A stretch of 64,000 nucleotides of DNA from NCBI GenBank assembly GCA_035772405.1, contig JAYKKM010000307.1, positions 994,501-1,058,500 of the forward strand. Direction: 5' to 3'. The stretch is from Chrysogorgia sp. JL179-B06 (Eukaryota; Cnidaria; Anthozoa; Scleralcyonacea; Chrysogorgiidae). This document shows, piece by piece, positions 52,798 through 64,000 of the stretch. Both the position numbers and the translations under genes were made by a program. The notes under the pieces are model-generated. The model ran no database searches. It was not told the origin of the DNA and worked only from the letters and a program-made list of their open reading frames with translations. Within the stretch, counting starts at the first letter, position 1. Each line of letters begins with the position of its first letter.

Positions 52798-54337
52798 ACG
52801 CTTTCCGGCAAAGATGGCGCGAAGTTTGAAATGATAAACAGTGAACGTTTTTTGAACTGTAGCTACTATATATTACTATATTATTATTAGATTTGCGATC
52901 CTTAGTATTGGGCATTGCTAATTGTATCACTCTCACTGATATAATAGATATTTTCCTATATTATAAGTAGAATTAGATAGTTTTCTTGCTTCACTAGGAA
53001 GCCATATTTGTGACATTTTATATTTGTACATGTTCACGTTGAAATTTCTCTACCATATATATCTGACTGGTACTTATTTATAGTATAATTAGATAGGGTA
53101 TTCTATGTACAATAAACTTTTATTATTGTGCTAAGCCTGAAAATGTCTATTTGTTCAGTTATTCATTGGGGAACTTGTGTACCTAAAATTTCTTGATAAT
53201 TCTCTCATACCCCATGGGGAGAAAGGGCACGTAACTCCTGATATCTGTTGGGAGTGAGGGTTAAATCCTTGAAAAATTGCATCATTGATGAAAAATTGTT
53301 TAAAGGTCCAGTCCGTTGTGTGCATGTGTGATATTTCAAACGTTGGGGACCCCACATGTCAACAAACTTTAACGGAATAGATTTGCGACAGACGACAGTT
53401 CGAAAGGTGGTGAAGGCACGCGAGTGGTAGTGAGATATATTATCCACATTTAGGAACAGAACAGCTTCTTATAACGTGCTTTTTAGGTGGAAAAGCTCAA
53501 AATGTGAACAAAATCCACGTGTGAACAAAATCCACAATACTTCATGTTCAATGTTTATATAATGCAATGTAAACAAACGATGTAAACAGAAACGTGGACA
53601 TGTGCAGAACGGACTGGACGGCACCTAAGGTTACAAGACTACAAGAGACACCACATTTTGATCTATCTTTGGAGTTTGGGCATCCAACCTGTGATCATCA
53701 TAGGCTATAGCAATAGATCAGAGTTTCCACAAATTATATCTGTGCTGACACTGTTTACCAGCACTAAAGAATCAGGGCTAATAGTTACTTGGCAAGAAAA
53801 GGGTTAATTATTGAGTACATTGTTTAATTTATACTAACTGATCATGAAAAACTAAGCTAAAAATCAGCAATCGGAAGTTGTTTAAAACTTATGGTACATG
53901 TATAAATTAAGAATACCCAGCCAATTTTATGGCTACTGCATATTAATCAGGTTGAATATTGTCAAATTGATTTCAAATTGGTCAAATAAAATCGCTTTGT
54001 TCTCAATCATGGGGATTCAGTTGGTCTTGCTTTATTTTCGTGTGAAAATGCTGGTCAAAAATGACCAAGGAAAAATTGCTCCAAAGTTATTATGTTGGTA
54101 TAATTAATGACAGATTATTATGTTCTATTTTGATTGGAATGTGTATATCTTTCTTTAAATGATTTCTCTTTCTCGTGTAATGGGTCACTGTTATGTTTAC
54201 TATAGATTTCACTTTCTAATGGATCACTGGAATGTTAACTATATCTATATCGTTCTTATAATTTCACTTTCCAATGGGTCACTTAACATTTCAAGTTTGT
54301 TTCTGATTACAGGCTTTTGCTTGAAACATTAGCACTT
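52798..54337. other. non-coding spacer right of the piggyBac gene
   Basis: No gene supported. GTGAGGGTTAA at about 53245 may be the piggyBac end. Near 54150-54300 the phrase ATGGGTCACT / ATGGATCACT with TTTCACTTTC recurs three times. Confidence 0.45.
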
Positions 54338-54537
54338 GGGGCTAGTTGTACAAAGCATGCATTGGATAAGTGGTAATGCTACCCATCAAATAGGGAATTA
54401 TCAAATATCAGTGGGGTATATAAAAATATATAGTATTTTATATCAATATAGTACTTAACAAAATAACAGTTGTCAAATTTGGATAACTTGCTATCTAGCA
54501 GAAACTCTAGTTTATTCATGCTTTGTACAACTGGCCC
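54338..54537. mobile_element. 200-bp MITE (GGGCTAGTTGTACAAAGCAT ends)
   Basis: The left end GGGGCTAGTTGTACAAAGCA and the right end, read inverted, GGGCCAGTTGTACAAAGCAT are near-identical inverted repeats. TTG lies on both sides (54335-54337 and 54538-54540), consistent with a 3-bp duplication of Harbinger or CACTA type. Confidence 0.75.
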
Positions 54538-54614
54538 TTGCTGATATTGAATTCCAGATTTGATATACAGTACCGAAAAGCTAAATTTACCCACTGTTCA
54601 AAGTATCCCCTTTC

Positions 54615-57600
54615 TTACAAGCAGGAGGATTAACACTGTAGTTTGTGTGGAAGAGGGCAAGTGACAAGAACATTTTCATTTTGAACAATGTCAAAGGCAG
54701 GAATAAATTTTCCATATATTCTTTGGATTGGCATAAAACTTGCAGGTCCATCTAGTTCAAACAGATCTTTCACTGGGGCACCCAAGGCAAACCTCGATGG
54801 ATGTACTTGGAACCAGCGTACAGAAGCAAGAACACAGGAAACATATCGATTGTTTACTTTTACATTCTGCTTCATGTAGTAATCAACAATTCCAGGTCTC
54901 AGATCACTTCCAGTCATGTCAATTTCCCCACCAAGCTTACACCATCTTGCTAATATAAAGGATAACCTTTCATCTCTTGTGTTAGCTGAGCCATACTTAT
55001 CTCCACCAAATTTAAATGATGAATATCTTTAAAAATGGCAGGTTATAGAAGATTCATCAACTGCTTCGAATATAGCTTTGTAAGTATTTTTGAGGTCAAT
55101 AAGAAACTCAACATCTAAACATTGCCTTGCAAATGGAGGGCAGCAGACACGCATTGTTTCATCACATATCCATTTAATGTTATCTTTAAAAACAGGGCCA
55201 AGAGAAGAGCTGAAATAATAAGCCTTCCAGATGCACAATCATGTTCTGACTGGTCATGTAAACTCCCAGCCTGTCTAGAAACAAGTCGGTCTAGAAGTAG
55301 CTGAAATGCTCGTTAAACGCAGTCGGCAAAGGAATATCGACCAGAAAATGGTTTGTCATAAATTTATGCATCCGCTGAATTTCAACAGCTCTTTGATTTG
55401 TTCCAAATTGTCCCAGAATCCCATTGTACCTCTTAAAGCTGAACAGCCAAAATTAGTAGACAGGACCATAATCTAAAACACAATCTAATAGATGCATGTT
55501 TGGTGTAACTCTGTGGTTACCATACAAATCTTCAATACCTTGGCCAAATGTCAGGAGATAAGTGTTTGCTATCCTTGCTCTTGTCTCAGTGATTACAGGT
55601 GAACAAAGAAATGAACAAGCCAGAACTAAAGAGCGCCAAACATCTAAATCTGCACTTGGTAGAACATTCCAGAGACTATAAATAGATAACAATATGGTGA
55701 ACGTCTTCCATTGGTCAGCAGTAAATCCCCCATAGCAGTTTTGAATCTTCCTTGGCATTCTTCCAACATAAGATGGCACCTTCACTTTGTCAACTTTAGG
55801 TTGCTTTATCAATTAAAGGACTCTCTGGGTTTAGCCATATATTCTTCATCACATGCTTTGCAGTTCCAGTAAAAAGGTTGTGCATGGGATAAATTATATG
55901 AAACCGGACACAATCAAAATAGGGTAGGGACATAAGTTCACTAAATCTTGAACCATAAACTTGTTCTTTAGCATTTTTTTCAGCTGCTGAAGTCTGGTTA
56001 AGAATATATTGTGCCTATTCACGATGTTCATGATTAGTCCTAGGAGTAGAAGGGGTGAAGCCAGAGAAATCCATTCTAGTACTTACTGAACCTGGAAACG
56101 TTTTTTTACATTTCGAACAGCCTTGTCGTGATGTATGACCAGTAAATCCACATAGCTTTCTCGTAGCAGGGATGTCACAGCCAACACAGAGTAGAGCAGC
56201 ATGGAACAGATGTTCAAACTTTGAGCCACAAGACATAGTTTCAACCTTTATTCCATCTTTCCATAAATAATTTAATTCTGCAACAAGTGGCTGAAGAAAT
56301 AATTGATATGTAGTTTGGGCTCACATGGTCCTGGTATGATGCCCACCAAAAATACATTTTCTGGTTTGAATCTCTCAGCTCGAGGAAGATTCATCAAAAC
56401 CATATATAAGACCCCAACACTCTAAATCGAATGTTTAAATAGCTGGAACCAATCAACATTAAGCATGAAGGCATAGTTCCTAGGGGAAGCTACAATCAGA
56501 GAATAATTCATTGGGACACTGAAGCATCAAATAGCTTCGTTTTCAGTTTTTTACTTCCGTGAGATAAATCACATGGTTTCCTCCCTCCCCACCAATCAAT
56601 GTTGATTTACAACGAACTTTTCCGAGTGCTGGCAAACCAAATTTCGCTCACAACATTGATCGGAGGGGTGAGGGGAGGGCATATTTGAAAGATAATGAGC
56701 GTGCGCATAAATGTCATCTTACATACGCTGTGTCCCAATGTAATTATTCTACGATTGTCTGAAAATATTTAATAGCATTGAATTGAAATTACGAAGTACC
56801 AAAATATTTAAAAAATGATAAATCAACAAAACAAAAATAAAATAAGTAAAACAATAAGTAAATTATTTATTAAATTGAAGACAAAAAGTTATTTTTCGAT
56901 TGGAGGACTATACATTAATACTCTTATAATTACACGTAAAGCTGAATGAAATTAGCGCTGAATTACACAGTCTGTCTACTCGCTCGCCAGACGAAAACGC
57001 TACGGAAAACGTTTTTCTTTATTCAAAAGATGTTTAGAGCTACAAGCATTAGACGTGAGAATTGAAAACAAATTATTTCAACATTTCAAAGAGCGCACTT
57101 GTGTTTTATTTTGCATGCGTATCAAATGACAAGTAAATGTAAACACTGCGTTTATAATTATCTGTGCAATCTTAGTGGTTCGGTCACAGTACTCCATCTG
57201 TTTACGGGCTATTATTCCACATAAACGCTCTCTTAATAACAACTGTTTCTATCACTGCTATAGTACACATAAAGTTCTATATGTTAGTAACATTTAGGTC
57301 GCCAAATGCCTAATTTAACTCGAATTTTTAACAGTACTCCATCTGCGGCATAAATAAAATTATAATTAGATTATTTCTTAAATGATTATCACGATTTTGG
57401 TGGAGTACTGTTATTTATCTTGGTAAAACAGTTTGAATAACTGTAGTTTAGCAAGTACATGAGAGATTAAGTAAATATCTATCACCGCAACAGAACATTT
57501 GTCTAAAGAAGACTAATTTCTCTCAAAGATAGACCTATTTTAGTGGAGCACTGTCGTAATATGATACTAATAGTCACCATAGTCATCAACAATACCGCTG

Positions 57601-58700
57601 ACCTTCATAGACTGTGAATTCAATAATAATGTTAGGTTTGTATTGCTATTTCTATCATGCGCACATTTCAGACAATCAGAGAATAATTCATTGGGACACT
57701 GAAGCATCAAACAGCTTCGTTTTCATTTTTTTACTTCCGTGAGATAAATCACAACGAACTTTTCCGAGTGTTGGCAAACCAAATTTCGCTCACAACATTG
57801 ATCGGAGGGGTGAGGGGAGGGCATATTTGAAAGATAATGAGCGTGCGCATAAATGTCATCTTACATACGCTGTGTCCCAATGTAATTATTCTACGATTGT
57901 AGAAAAGGTATACCATCAACATCTTGCCATTCTTTCCAGATTCTCCCATCGAACACATCTGCAAGGAAACCATCTGGAATGTCTCTGTCCCTCCACTTTT
58001 CACACAATTCTACAAATCCTGGTCTCTGGATGAAACAACGGAGTTGAGTAATAACACTGTTGTAACAGTACACTTTAAAAGGATAAAGTCTCGTTGTGCC
58101 ATTTTTTAAAGACACCTTTTAGAAGTGGCTCTCCACATTTGGTATGGCGAAACTGTTGTTGATGAATGGGGAATGCTACAAAAGAGCATTTCTTTGAGAC
58201 CATTTTTCCATTAACGATGGCATGCTAGCATCAAAGTTATATAATGAATCACATTTTGGACAGACAACATACTTGATGAACTTGTCTTTGTCAAGTCCTA
58301 ATTGCTTCCTCAGCATATGCAGTGATGTTGGTAGCATAACTGCAAGACTTGTAAGTAAAAGAAAGATTGTGGCAATAGAATCAAATAGTGTTCTTATAAA
58401 ACTGATAAGTAGATTCAAAGCATTGTCAGATATGGAACAAAATGAAGACCATAAGCAAATAAATAATAGCATCCAATGGACAATTGATTTAGCTTTTTCA
58501 TGAAAACATGGGGCATAGTTTGCATCTATGGATCGCAGTGTGCGGCATTGCTGAAAATCATTCTCTATCTCTTCCTCTGTCATAGTCCATACTTCGTTAT
58601 GTGTTGCTGGTCCCATCCTTCCATGGTATACACGTCATCCTCACTGTCATCAAAAAGGACACCACTGATTAATTGGACATCTTCTAAATCCTCAATCGTG
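54615..58700 (-). pseudogene. CACTA/EnSpm-like transposase (Transposase_21/DUF4218 type), decayed
   Basis: Reading leftward: an acidic N-terminal piece VTIEDLEDVQLISGVLFDDS (about 58650-58700), MTEEEIENDFQQ, AKSIVHWMLLFICLWSSFC, VVCPKCDSLYNFD (zinc ribbon-like), then after a shift FVAFPIHQQQFRHTKCGEPL and YCYNSVITQLRCFIQRPGFV with GFLADVFDGRIWKEWQDVDG. A 1.4-kb insertion interrupts; downstream follow YAFMLNVDWFQLF, LLCVGCDIPATRKLCGFTGH and QGCSKCKKTFPGSVSTRMDF, VPSYVGRMPRKIQNCYGGFT, VITETRARIANTYLLTFGQG with NHRVTPNMHLLDCVLDYGPV (DUF4218-like end), and a tail near 54630. Many stops and shifts. This family moves EnSpm/CACTA elements of animals; terminal CACTA repeats were not identified. Confidence 0.75.
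56491..57902. mobile_element. 1.4-kb insertion with 229-267 bp direct repeats at its ends
   Basis: Copies 56492-56758 and 57672-57900 are direct repeats (for example CATTGGGACACTGAAGCATC and TTTCGCTCACAACATTGATC in both); the right copy lacks about 35 bases. Each copy itself starts ACAATC.GAGAATAATT and ends AATTATTCTACGATTGT, an inverted repeat, and the outer ends abut TA on both sides. The interior (56759-57671) is AT-rich and has repeated AGTACTCCATCTG / GGAGTACTGT words but no gene. It splits the CACTA-like transposase between DVDGIPF and the YAFMLNVDWF region. It may be two MITEs flanking a captured segment, or a small terminal-direct-repeat element. Confidence 0.7.
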
Positions 58701-58981
58701 ACACCTTGTGAACCTATTAAAATGACCAACAATATTTATCATATTCATGGCGTGTGGACGTGCCTTTAATGGCTCCTTAAATTTGACCCTACTGTTGTAT
58801 ATATATTTAATCTTTGCAAAGTTGGTTGCTGCTGATAGCTGTATGGTTTCCCAGATAAAGTGCTTGAATTTTTTCATGCATCTCAAGTTCTAATAAGATC
58901 TGATATCCCAATTTTTGGTCAAGTAAAAATGCAACCTCGAAAACATCTTCGCAATCAACGAAGTTAATCGCTGGACTTCGC

Positions 58982-59940
58982 TTGTTTTTCAAGACTCAGG
59001 TGGTTATGATGCTTATTCTTATGTCAAATCATGTTGAGACTCAACCGGGACCTATCGCGGAAGCACAAGTGTATGGAGAAATGCCGAAGGTAAGAGGTTT
59101 TAAAGTTGAGCATCTCAATTCTCGAAGTGTTAGACACAAGATGGATGACATTCGTATATTACTCGAACAGAATAGTTTTGATATTTTGGGTATATCTGAA
59201 ACGTGGCTAGATAAATCTGTAGATGATTCTCAGGTGTCGATATGCGGATATGATGTTTTGAGACTGGATAGAAAACAAGTTAAACGTGGTGGCGGAGTAA
59301 TGTTTTATATTCGGAATGGTGTGCCTTACAAGCAACGACACGACATTACACCGAAATTATTGAAAGCTGCTGGGTCGAAATTAACAGACCTAAAGCGAAA
59401 ACTATCCTGATAGGTTGTATATATCGTGCCCCAGACGTTTCTTTGGATGAAAGTATTGAAGAGTTGAATAGCTGTATATCTACCATTCCTCCGAACCATG
59501 CGATCTGTTTATTAGGAGATTTTAATGTCGATTTTTTGGCCTCGAATAAGACCAAAATAATATGTACTCAGAGAAGATGAAAAATTTTGCAATTAGCAAT
59601 GACCTTGAACAACTAATTACAATTCCGACACGGATCACTGAGTTAATTGTATCGGCTATTGATTTACTATTTGTGAACAATGGTCACCGTATTGCTTCCT
59701 GTGGAACATTGGTATCTTCCATCATTGACCATCACATCATTTTCTGCATTGTAAAGTCAGGAGTCCCTAAAGGTCCACCTAGGATATTAGAATACCGTTC
59801 TTTTAGGTTGTATGATAAAAATGCTTTTGTGCATGACCTCAATGATATTGATTGGGATCATATTATTGATGCTAATGAGAACATTGAAAACAAGGTTAAC
59901 AAATGGACAGAAGTTTTTGGTAACATAGCGAATGCTCATT
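58982..59940 (+). pseudogene. LINE apurinic endonuclease domain, fragment
   Basis: After a hydrophobic start comes SNHVETQPGP, a phrase common just before CR1-like endonucleases, then KVEHLNSRSVRHKMDDIRIL, DILGISETWLDKSVDD and GGGVMFYIRNGVPY. A shift at about 59400 leads to IGCIYRAPDVSLDESIEELN and AICLLGDFNVDFL (catalytic GDFN), another to ISNDLEQLITIPTRI, SAIDLLFVNN and SSIIDHHIIFCIV (the SDH motif region). The reverse transcriptase is absent because the next element starts at about 59940. CR1/L2-like by motif order. Confidence 0.85.
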
Positions 59941-60112
59941 AGGGTGGTCCACAAAAATAAAGTAACTAAATGTATTTATTATGGTTTCATAACTGGCGCA
60001 TAGAGTGCACCAAGTATGCATATGATTAGCAATGCTTGATTAGCCATAGCTAATCATATAATAAGGCGTAGAAAGCATAAAAAGTCATTCGCGTTAAACG
60101 TCTCAGTGCTGC

Positions 60113-60785
60113 GTGTCTAAAAATTTACTCGTGCCATGCATACCTATGGAATCTGAAGCTGACAAAGCACTTCTTGGAGAGATGGACGACGATACGCCTC
60201 TCGGAGAAACCTCTACTGTCTATGGAGAAACTCAAACTAACAGTAACGATCCGACCGACTTCGCTACAACTTTTGGCCTATTCGAAGACTATCTGGACAA
60301 GAAACTTGTGTCGTTAAAAGAAGATTTAAAAGACGAAGCCCAACATACAACTGAACTAGCCGCCACTAAGCTCAAAGAAACTTCTGAACTGTCATTTAAA
60401 TACGAGGGTAATAGAAAGCAACAAATTTAATTCTGGCTTGTCCGAACAAGACCAGAGCACTCGATCGCAAGAATACGTCGCAATCAGTTAAGCGCAGGAA
60501 CAAGCTCATTAGATTAGACGATAAATCTCCTGCTGGCTGGGATCTGGTGAATGAATATTTGTCAGACGAGCTCGCTAGTGGTTCTGAAGACGAGAAAAGA
60601 ATCCGTAAAGCTGAGCAAGCAGCTTTACGTAAGCGAAATAGTAAGCAACGTGGCAGAAGTCAGAGGCAAGCTAATCGACCGCACCCTTATACAGCCAGTT
60701 CAACATTCACACGCTCTCAAACGTTTCCATCAACGTCGAGACAACAAAATCAAAGTTTTAGTTTTCAAACATCAAAGTTTTAGTT
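60113..60785 (+). pseudogene. gag-like ORF of a tyrosine-recombinase (DIRS-like) element, frameshifted
   Basis: The first frame (MESEADKALLGEMDDDTPLG, TTFGLFEDYLDKKLVSLKED, ELSFKYEGNRKQ) and, after a shift at about 60425, KRRNKLIRLDDKSPAGWDLV, NEYLSDELASGSEDEKRIRK and a Ser/Arg/Gln-rich basic tail (KRNSKQRGRSQRQANRPHP) form one acidic-then-basic protein. I recognise the RNK.IRLADKS..GW..V.EY..DELASDSEDEK phrase as the ORF1 of DIRS/Ngaro-like or similar retroelements of cnidarians. The reverse transcriptase expected next is missing. Confidence 0.5.
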
Positions 60786-60958
60786 TACATGATATTTTAA
60801 CAGATTACAGGGTGTCAACATGATAATTACCTCGATTTTACAGTTAATTGTTCTCACTTTGATTGTCCTATTGGACCCACAGTTAATCCCGTAACTCTAG
60901 TCTGCAGCTCTGAAATGTGCGTTTGAGCGACACAGGAACGACAATATAACTCCCTTAT

Positions 60959-61375
60959 TTGTCCATTTTAGCCACTTACTCTCTTGAAAAGCAACAGCTG
61001 GATGCTATGAAACAACACACAAATAACAACACCGTTGTGGCTGCCTTACACAACGTCCAAACTGAGCTGCGAAAACCACAAGGGGCGTTCGACCCATATG
61101 CGGCGGCGGCCGCTTTAGAGCTCTTGGTCGATGTTTCTAGAGAACATCGTCACGAATCGGCGCATCGCTATAATGTTATTTATAAATAATCCCGGCCACT
61201 TGTACAGCGTCCACAATTCCAATCCATATTAATGAAGCATGTGGGCGATGAGGACATGGAAATTGCCAAGATCATCGAGAAAACTCTCCAACAACTGCGA
61301 ACACCAACGTCTACCCCAGCCTCAACGACGCCCCCAGGTCCAGCCATCCGAACCTTACTCAGTCATCTGTTTTAA
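60959..61375 (+). pseudogene. unidentified element ORF remnant
   Basis: The frame TYSLEKQQLDAMKQHTNNNT, LHNVQTELRKPQGAFDPYAA, LLVDVSREHRHESAHRYNV stops at 61187 and a continuation FQSILMKHVGDEDMEIAKII, EKTLQQLRTPTSTPAS lies in another frame to 61374. It is helical and Gln-rich, and probably belongs with the flanking tyrosine-recombinase element. No family name. Confidence 0.35.
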
Positions 61376-62000
61376 TTCAGCCATAGTTTTGCTTGTAACA
61401 CTTCCTTGACTACCATGATTATTTATATATTTGCTTACACTTCATTAAACTGATTTGGTCATTCAAACTTTGTATTTACTTATTTCGTCCTGTATTGGTA
61501 CATCCTTAGACCGTAGTTCGCTGATTACATTTCATTGGCGGACCTTTTAAATCACGCCAACATCAAACCGTTATTGCAATGCATGTGGGAAGCACTCCCG
61601 AGATCTGTTTCTTGATTACTTGACTATTATTTATGTTTTATTTATGCTCAATTCGTCGTGATAATTTTGGACAGATTTAATCATTAACCTTTGTATTCTA
61701 TCTCGCTCTCCGTATCGGGATCATCAGTAATCGTGATACCCTTTACCCATTCCTTAATTAACCCGTATCGGGATCATCAGTAATCGTGATACCCTTTACC
61801 CATTCCTTAATTTACCTATTATCTGTCTATTGTTTACATAACATTCGTTCAACACGATAAGTGTCTCGTTTACTGGTGGCCCCTTTTGCAAAATTTTTCA
61901 TCTGTTTCTTTTGTTCTCGGAAAGAAAGGAGACCGCGATGTTTTATTATTTCCTTCTAAGCACGGAGACGGCTTTCAAACACGACCCCTACAGTGGGATT
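61376..62000. repeat. spacer with a 53-bp tandem duplication (61710-61762, 61763-61812)
   Basis: CCGTATCGGGATCATCAGTA through CCCTTTACCCATTCCTTAAT occurs twice in direct succession with a 53-base period. The remainder shows no gene. Confidence 0.8.
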
Positions 62001-62038
62001 TCTGGGTATTTCGCCTTTTGCAGTTCTAAACGTTTTAC

Positions 62039-62600
62039 ATGTGTATTTCCATGCAGGTCTACCCTGACATACTTCGTTTGTGGAAACCTGTCGAGTGTTG
62101 TCCCTGCCGTTACCCAAACGACCGTGGTTTTCAGTTTTGCCAACGTTGTGGTTTTCGTAAAGAACTCCCATCATTCGCCACCCTTGGAACTCGTCCCTTT
62201 GGATATGCCTACGATCGATGCCAGATTTCACTCCCTCCGTGCCCCTCATAATAAGAAACCATACCAGCGACAGAAACGAACTTGAAAAGTTTTTTAACCT
62301 CCCATCTGCAACCAAAGACCTTGTTATCCGCATCTCCTAATGATTTAGTCCGTTTTCTTATATGGAAAGACCAGTTCGGGAAAACAAAGTTGCATACTGC
62401 GACTGCCCTGACTTCGGCACCCATAGAAAGACCGCAACATGCTCCTGCCCTACACCTCTAGCAGCTGGTACAGTAGATAATTATATAGCCAAACTGAGAT
62501 CTATTTTTGTTTCTCCTGCTCACCAGGATGTCAGTTCCTCTACCAGCGAGTTTGGAAACCCAGCCGCTCATCCCACCATTAAAGAGTACCCAGGGGCGTG
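62039..62600 (+). pseudogene. tyrosine recombinase, N-terminal part (Crypton/DIRS-like)
   Basis: A zinc-finger-like start VECCPCRYPNDRGFQFCQRC (two CxxC pairs) is followed, in shifted frames, by LDMPTIDARFHSLR, SPNDLVRFLIWKDQFGKTK and then TATCSCPTPLAAGTVDNYI, AKLRSIFVSPAHQ and GNPAAHPTIKEY, which I read as the SAM-like core-binding domain of a tyrosine recombinase. The catalytic R-H-R-Y domain is absent: homology ends at about 62590 where other repeat sequence begins. Together with the 60.1-61.4 kb pieces it suggests one decayed YR element. Confidence 0.5.
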
Positions 62601-63480
62601 GCGACTGGGGGGGTGTGCGACAATAATTCTAAATAGCAAAAGGTTGGTCACACAAGGGATTGCTGCTGGCCAAAATAAAAATGGTGAGAGAAAAAAAAGC
62701 TAAAATTTGTTTTTTTTATCAATTGTCGGTCAACAGTTGGTCAATAGCGCTCAAACATCCCCAGCAAAAATTGTATTTAAGTGGGTACAGTTGATGTATT
62801 CCGTAGTGAAGTATTTCCGATCTGGAGACCGCAGACCATTGAAATCCGAGGCTCAATTGTTTGAAGGATGAAGTTCAAAACCATTGATCCGTATCACTCA
62901 CATGCTCGCATGTCATTTGGCTAATCTACAAACCTTAAGTAAGTCAGTTGTGCAATTTAATGTTGTGATGCATGTTAATATTAGTCTAATTTCATCATTT
63001 TAGAAAAGCTCATACAAAAACGTTGCAGCCCAGCGCCCAGCTCAAATTATTCACATACTGACATACGCTTGTCAACGCATTTATTAAACTCGTTTGAACA
63101 TAAACCCTTGCCAAACCCAACTAAAAACTTCTTAAAAAAGGTCATATTTTTATCCTTTCTAAATTTCTCACTGACTTACTCTGTTGCCAGTTCGGCAGCC
63201 ACGTCCCTGAGAGTACCTCAAGTCCATCCGAGAAGAGCAAGCCCAAGCACGAGTTTCTCCCAAGCAAGCTGTGCCGCTGTTTTCCAACAAACTATCTACC
63301 CTATCTACCTCCATTAGGTAGCTATTGCTCACACCTGGCATTCCCCCTACTACCGGGTTTGGCAATGCGTCTCTGACGACGTCTACGTCACAACCCCAAA
63401 TGGACTGGGACGAGAGCGTCTTTTGAATCGCGTATGCGTTGTGAAATTCGTCAAATTGGCAAAGTTTATTTCGCGACGGC
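62601..63480. other. non-coding spacer before the Harbinger gene
   Basis: No gene or clear repeat is supported. The left end of the Harbinger element should lie here, but its terminal repeat cannot be paired because the element continues past the window. Confidence 0.45.
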
Positions 63481-63501
63481 TGTTGTGGCGGCAAATTTAA
63501 A

Positions 63502-64000
63502 ATGGCGGAAAATATAGACTTCGACGATCTACTGCTTTTGGCACTCGCTGAGGGAGATATTGACGAAGAAGAATATTTTTGTTATCTGAGGACAATGGGT
63601 CAGAGAAGCAATCAAATTTCCCATATCGGAAATACGAAAAATTTGACTGGAATACCATGGATGAATTCGTTTGCAGAACAGAGTTCAGGTTCAAAAAAGA
63701 AGATATTCCTCGATTACAAGCAGTTTTAAGAATACCAGAGGAAATTTCTGTCAAGCGCTGTAATTCGTGTACTGGTCTTGAAGCCTTGTGTATTCTACTG
63801 AAAAGGTTTGCTTATCCCGTGAGATACTGTGATATGGTGCCATTATTTGGTAGATCAGTCCCAGAGCTGTGCAGGATTGTGCATTATATGACCAATTTTA
63901 TGTTTGAAAGGAACAACTTTAGACTTACAAGTTGGAATCAGCCCTTCCTTTCACGTGAAAATCTACAGTTATATGCCAATTGCATCCATAACAAGGGGGC
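63502..64000 (+). pseudogene. PIF/Harbinger transposase, N-terminal part, runs off the window
   Basis: The ATG at 63502 (AAAATGGCGG context) opens MAENIDFDDLLLLALAEGDI. A frame change at about 63580-63590 leads to the conserved part: FPYRKYEKFDWNTMDEFVCR, FRFKKEDIPRLQAVLRIPEE, GLEALCILLKRFAYPVRYCD, MVPLFGRSVPELCRIVHYMT and LTSWNQPFLSRENLQLYANC to the right edge. This is the region preceding the DDE nuclease core of HARBI1-type transposases, found in invertebrate Harbinger elements. Either a one-base indel or a missed splice breaks the frame; the catalytic residues lie beyond the window. Confidence 0.8.

Noticed and set aside
58740..58992. extra minus-strand exon (INFVDCEDVFEVAFLLDQKL) upstream of the CACTA-like transposase
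   Set aside because: Open for about 60 codons but without clear splice sites or a recognised link to the transposase; it could be part of its N-terminus, so it was not listed separately.
61956..62333. 125-residue minus-strand ORF
   Set aside because: Antisense of the recombinase zinc-finger region, with no motif of its own.

Overview
The window is nuclear DNA of an animal, most likely a marine invertebrate such as a cnidarian or sponge. That guess rests on AT-rich DNA with GT-AG introns, THAP, SAP, P2X7-type and SET domain genes, and very many transposon families; the species cannot be fixed from the sequence alone. Almost everything recognisable is mobile or virus-derived, mostly broken, and several elements sit inside others.

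Layout. 1-11.3 kb: a frameshifted SAP-domain repeat-family gene, small inverted-repeat (MITE-like) elements, a non-LTR retroelement ORF1 with an SGNH-esterase-like domain, two exons of an unknown minus-strand gene, and a decayed PIF1-type helicase split by a MITE whose second copy lies at 3.4 kb. 12.9-27.4 kb: a very AT-rich adintovirus/Maverick-like endogenous element with protein-primed-type DNA polymerase B, packaging ATPase, adenain-like protease, a pX-like basic protein, a SET-domain protein, a possible DEDD nuclease and several unknown genes. I find no capsid genes or integrase, so it is partial. Polymerase and SET genes are interrupted.

27.4-34.2 kb: a complete Kolobok-type DNA transposon (TTAA target duplication, 211-bp terminal inverted repeats with one mismatch seen). 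It carries a 12-exon THAP transposase gene and, convergent to it, a 3-exon gene for a protein homologous to the zinc-binding cytoplasmic ballast domain of P2X7 receptors. A 1.47-kb non-autonomous element sits in one transposase exon. This is the most interesting system in the window.

34.2-48 kb: repeat-rich spacer, an intact 246-codon unknown ORF, a decayed Ty3/gypsy pol, an array of GAGTT palindromes, a 5'-truncated LINE, a tRNA-derived SINE and a three-exon KMT5A-like SET gene with two frameshifts. 48-64 kb: a GIY-YIG-type fragment, a RecQ/DEAD-like helicase pseudogene cut by a LINE, a piggyBac pseudogene that has lost its first catalytic Asp region, a CACTA/EnSpm-like transposase pseudogene split by a 1.4-kb insertion with long direct repeats, a LINE endonuclease fragment, tyrosine-recombinase element remnants, and the start of a PIF/Harbinger transposase at the right edge.

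Intron-exon models were assembled by hand from splice consensus and reading phase; family assignments rest on motif recognition without database searching.
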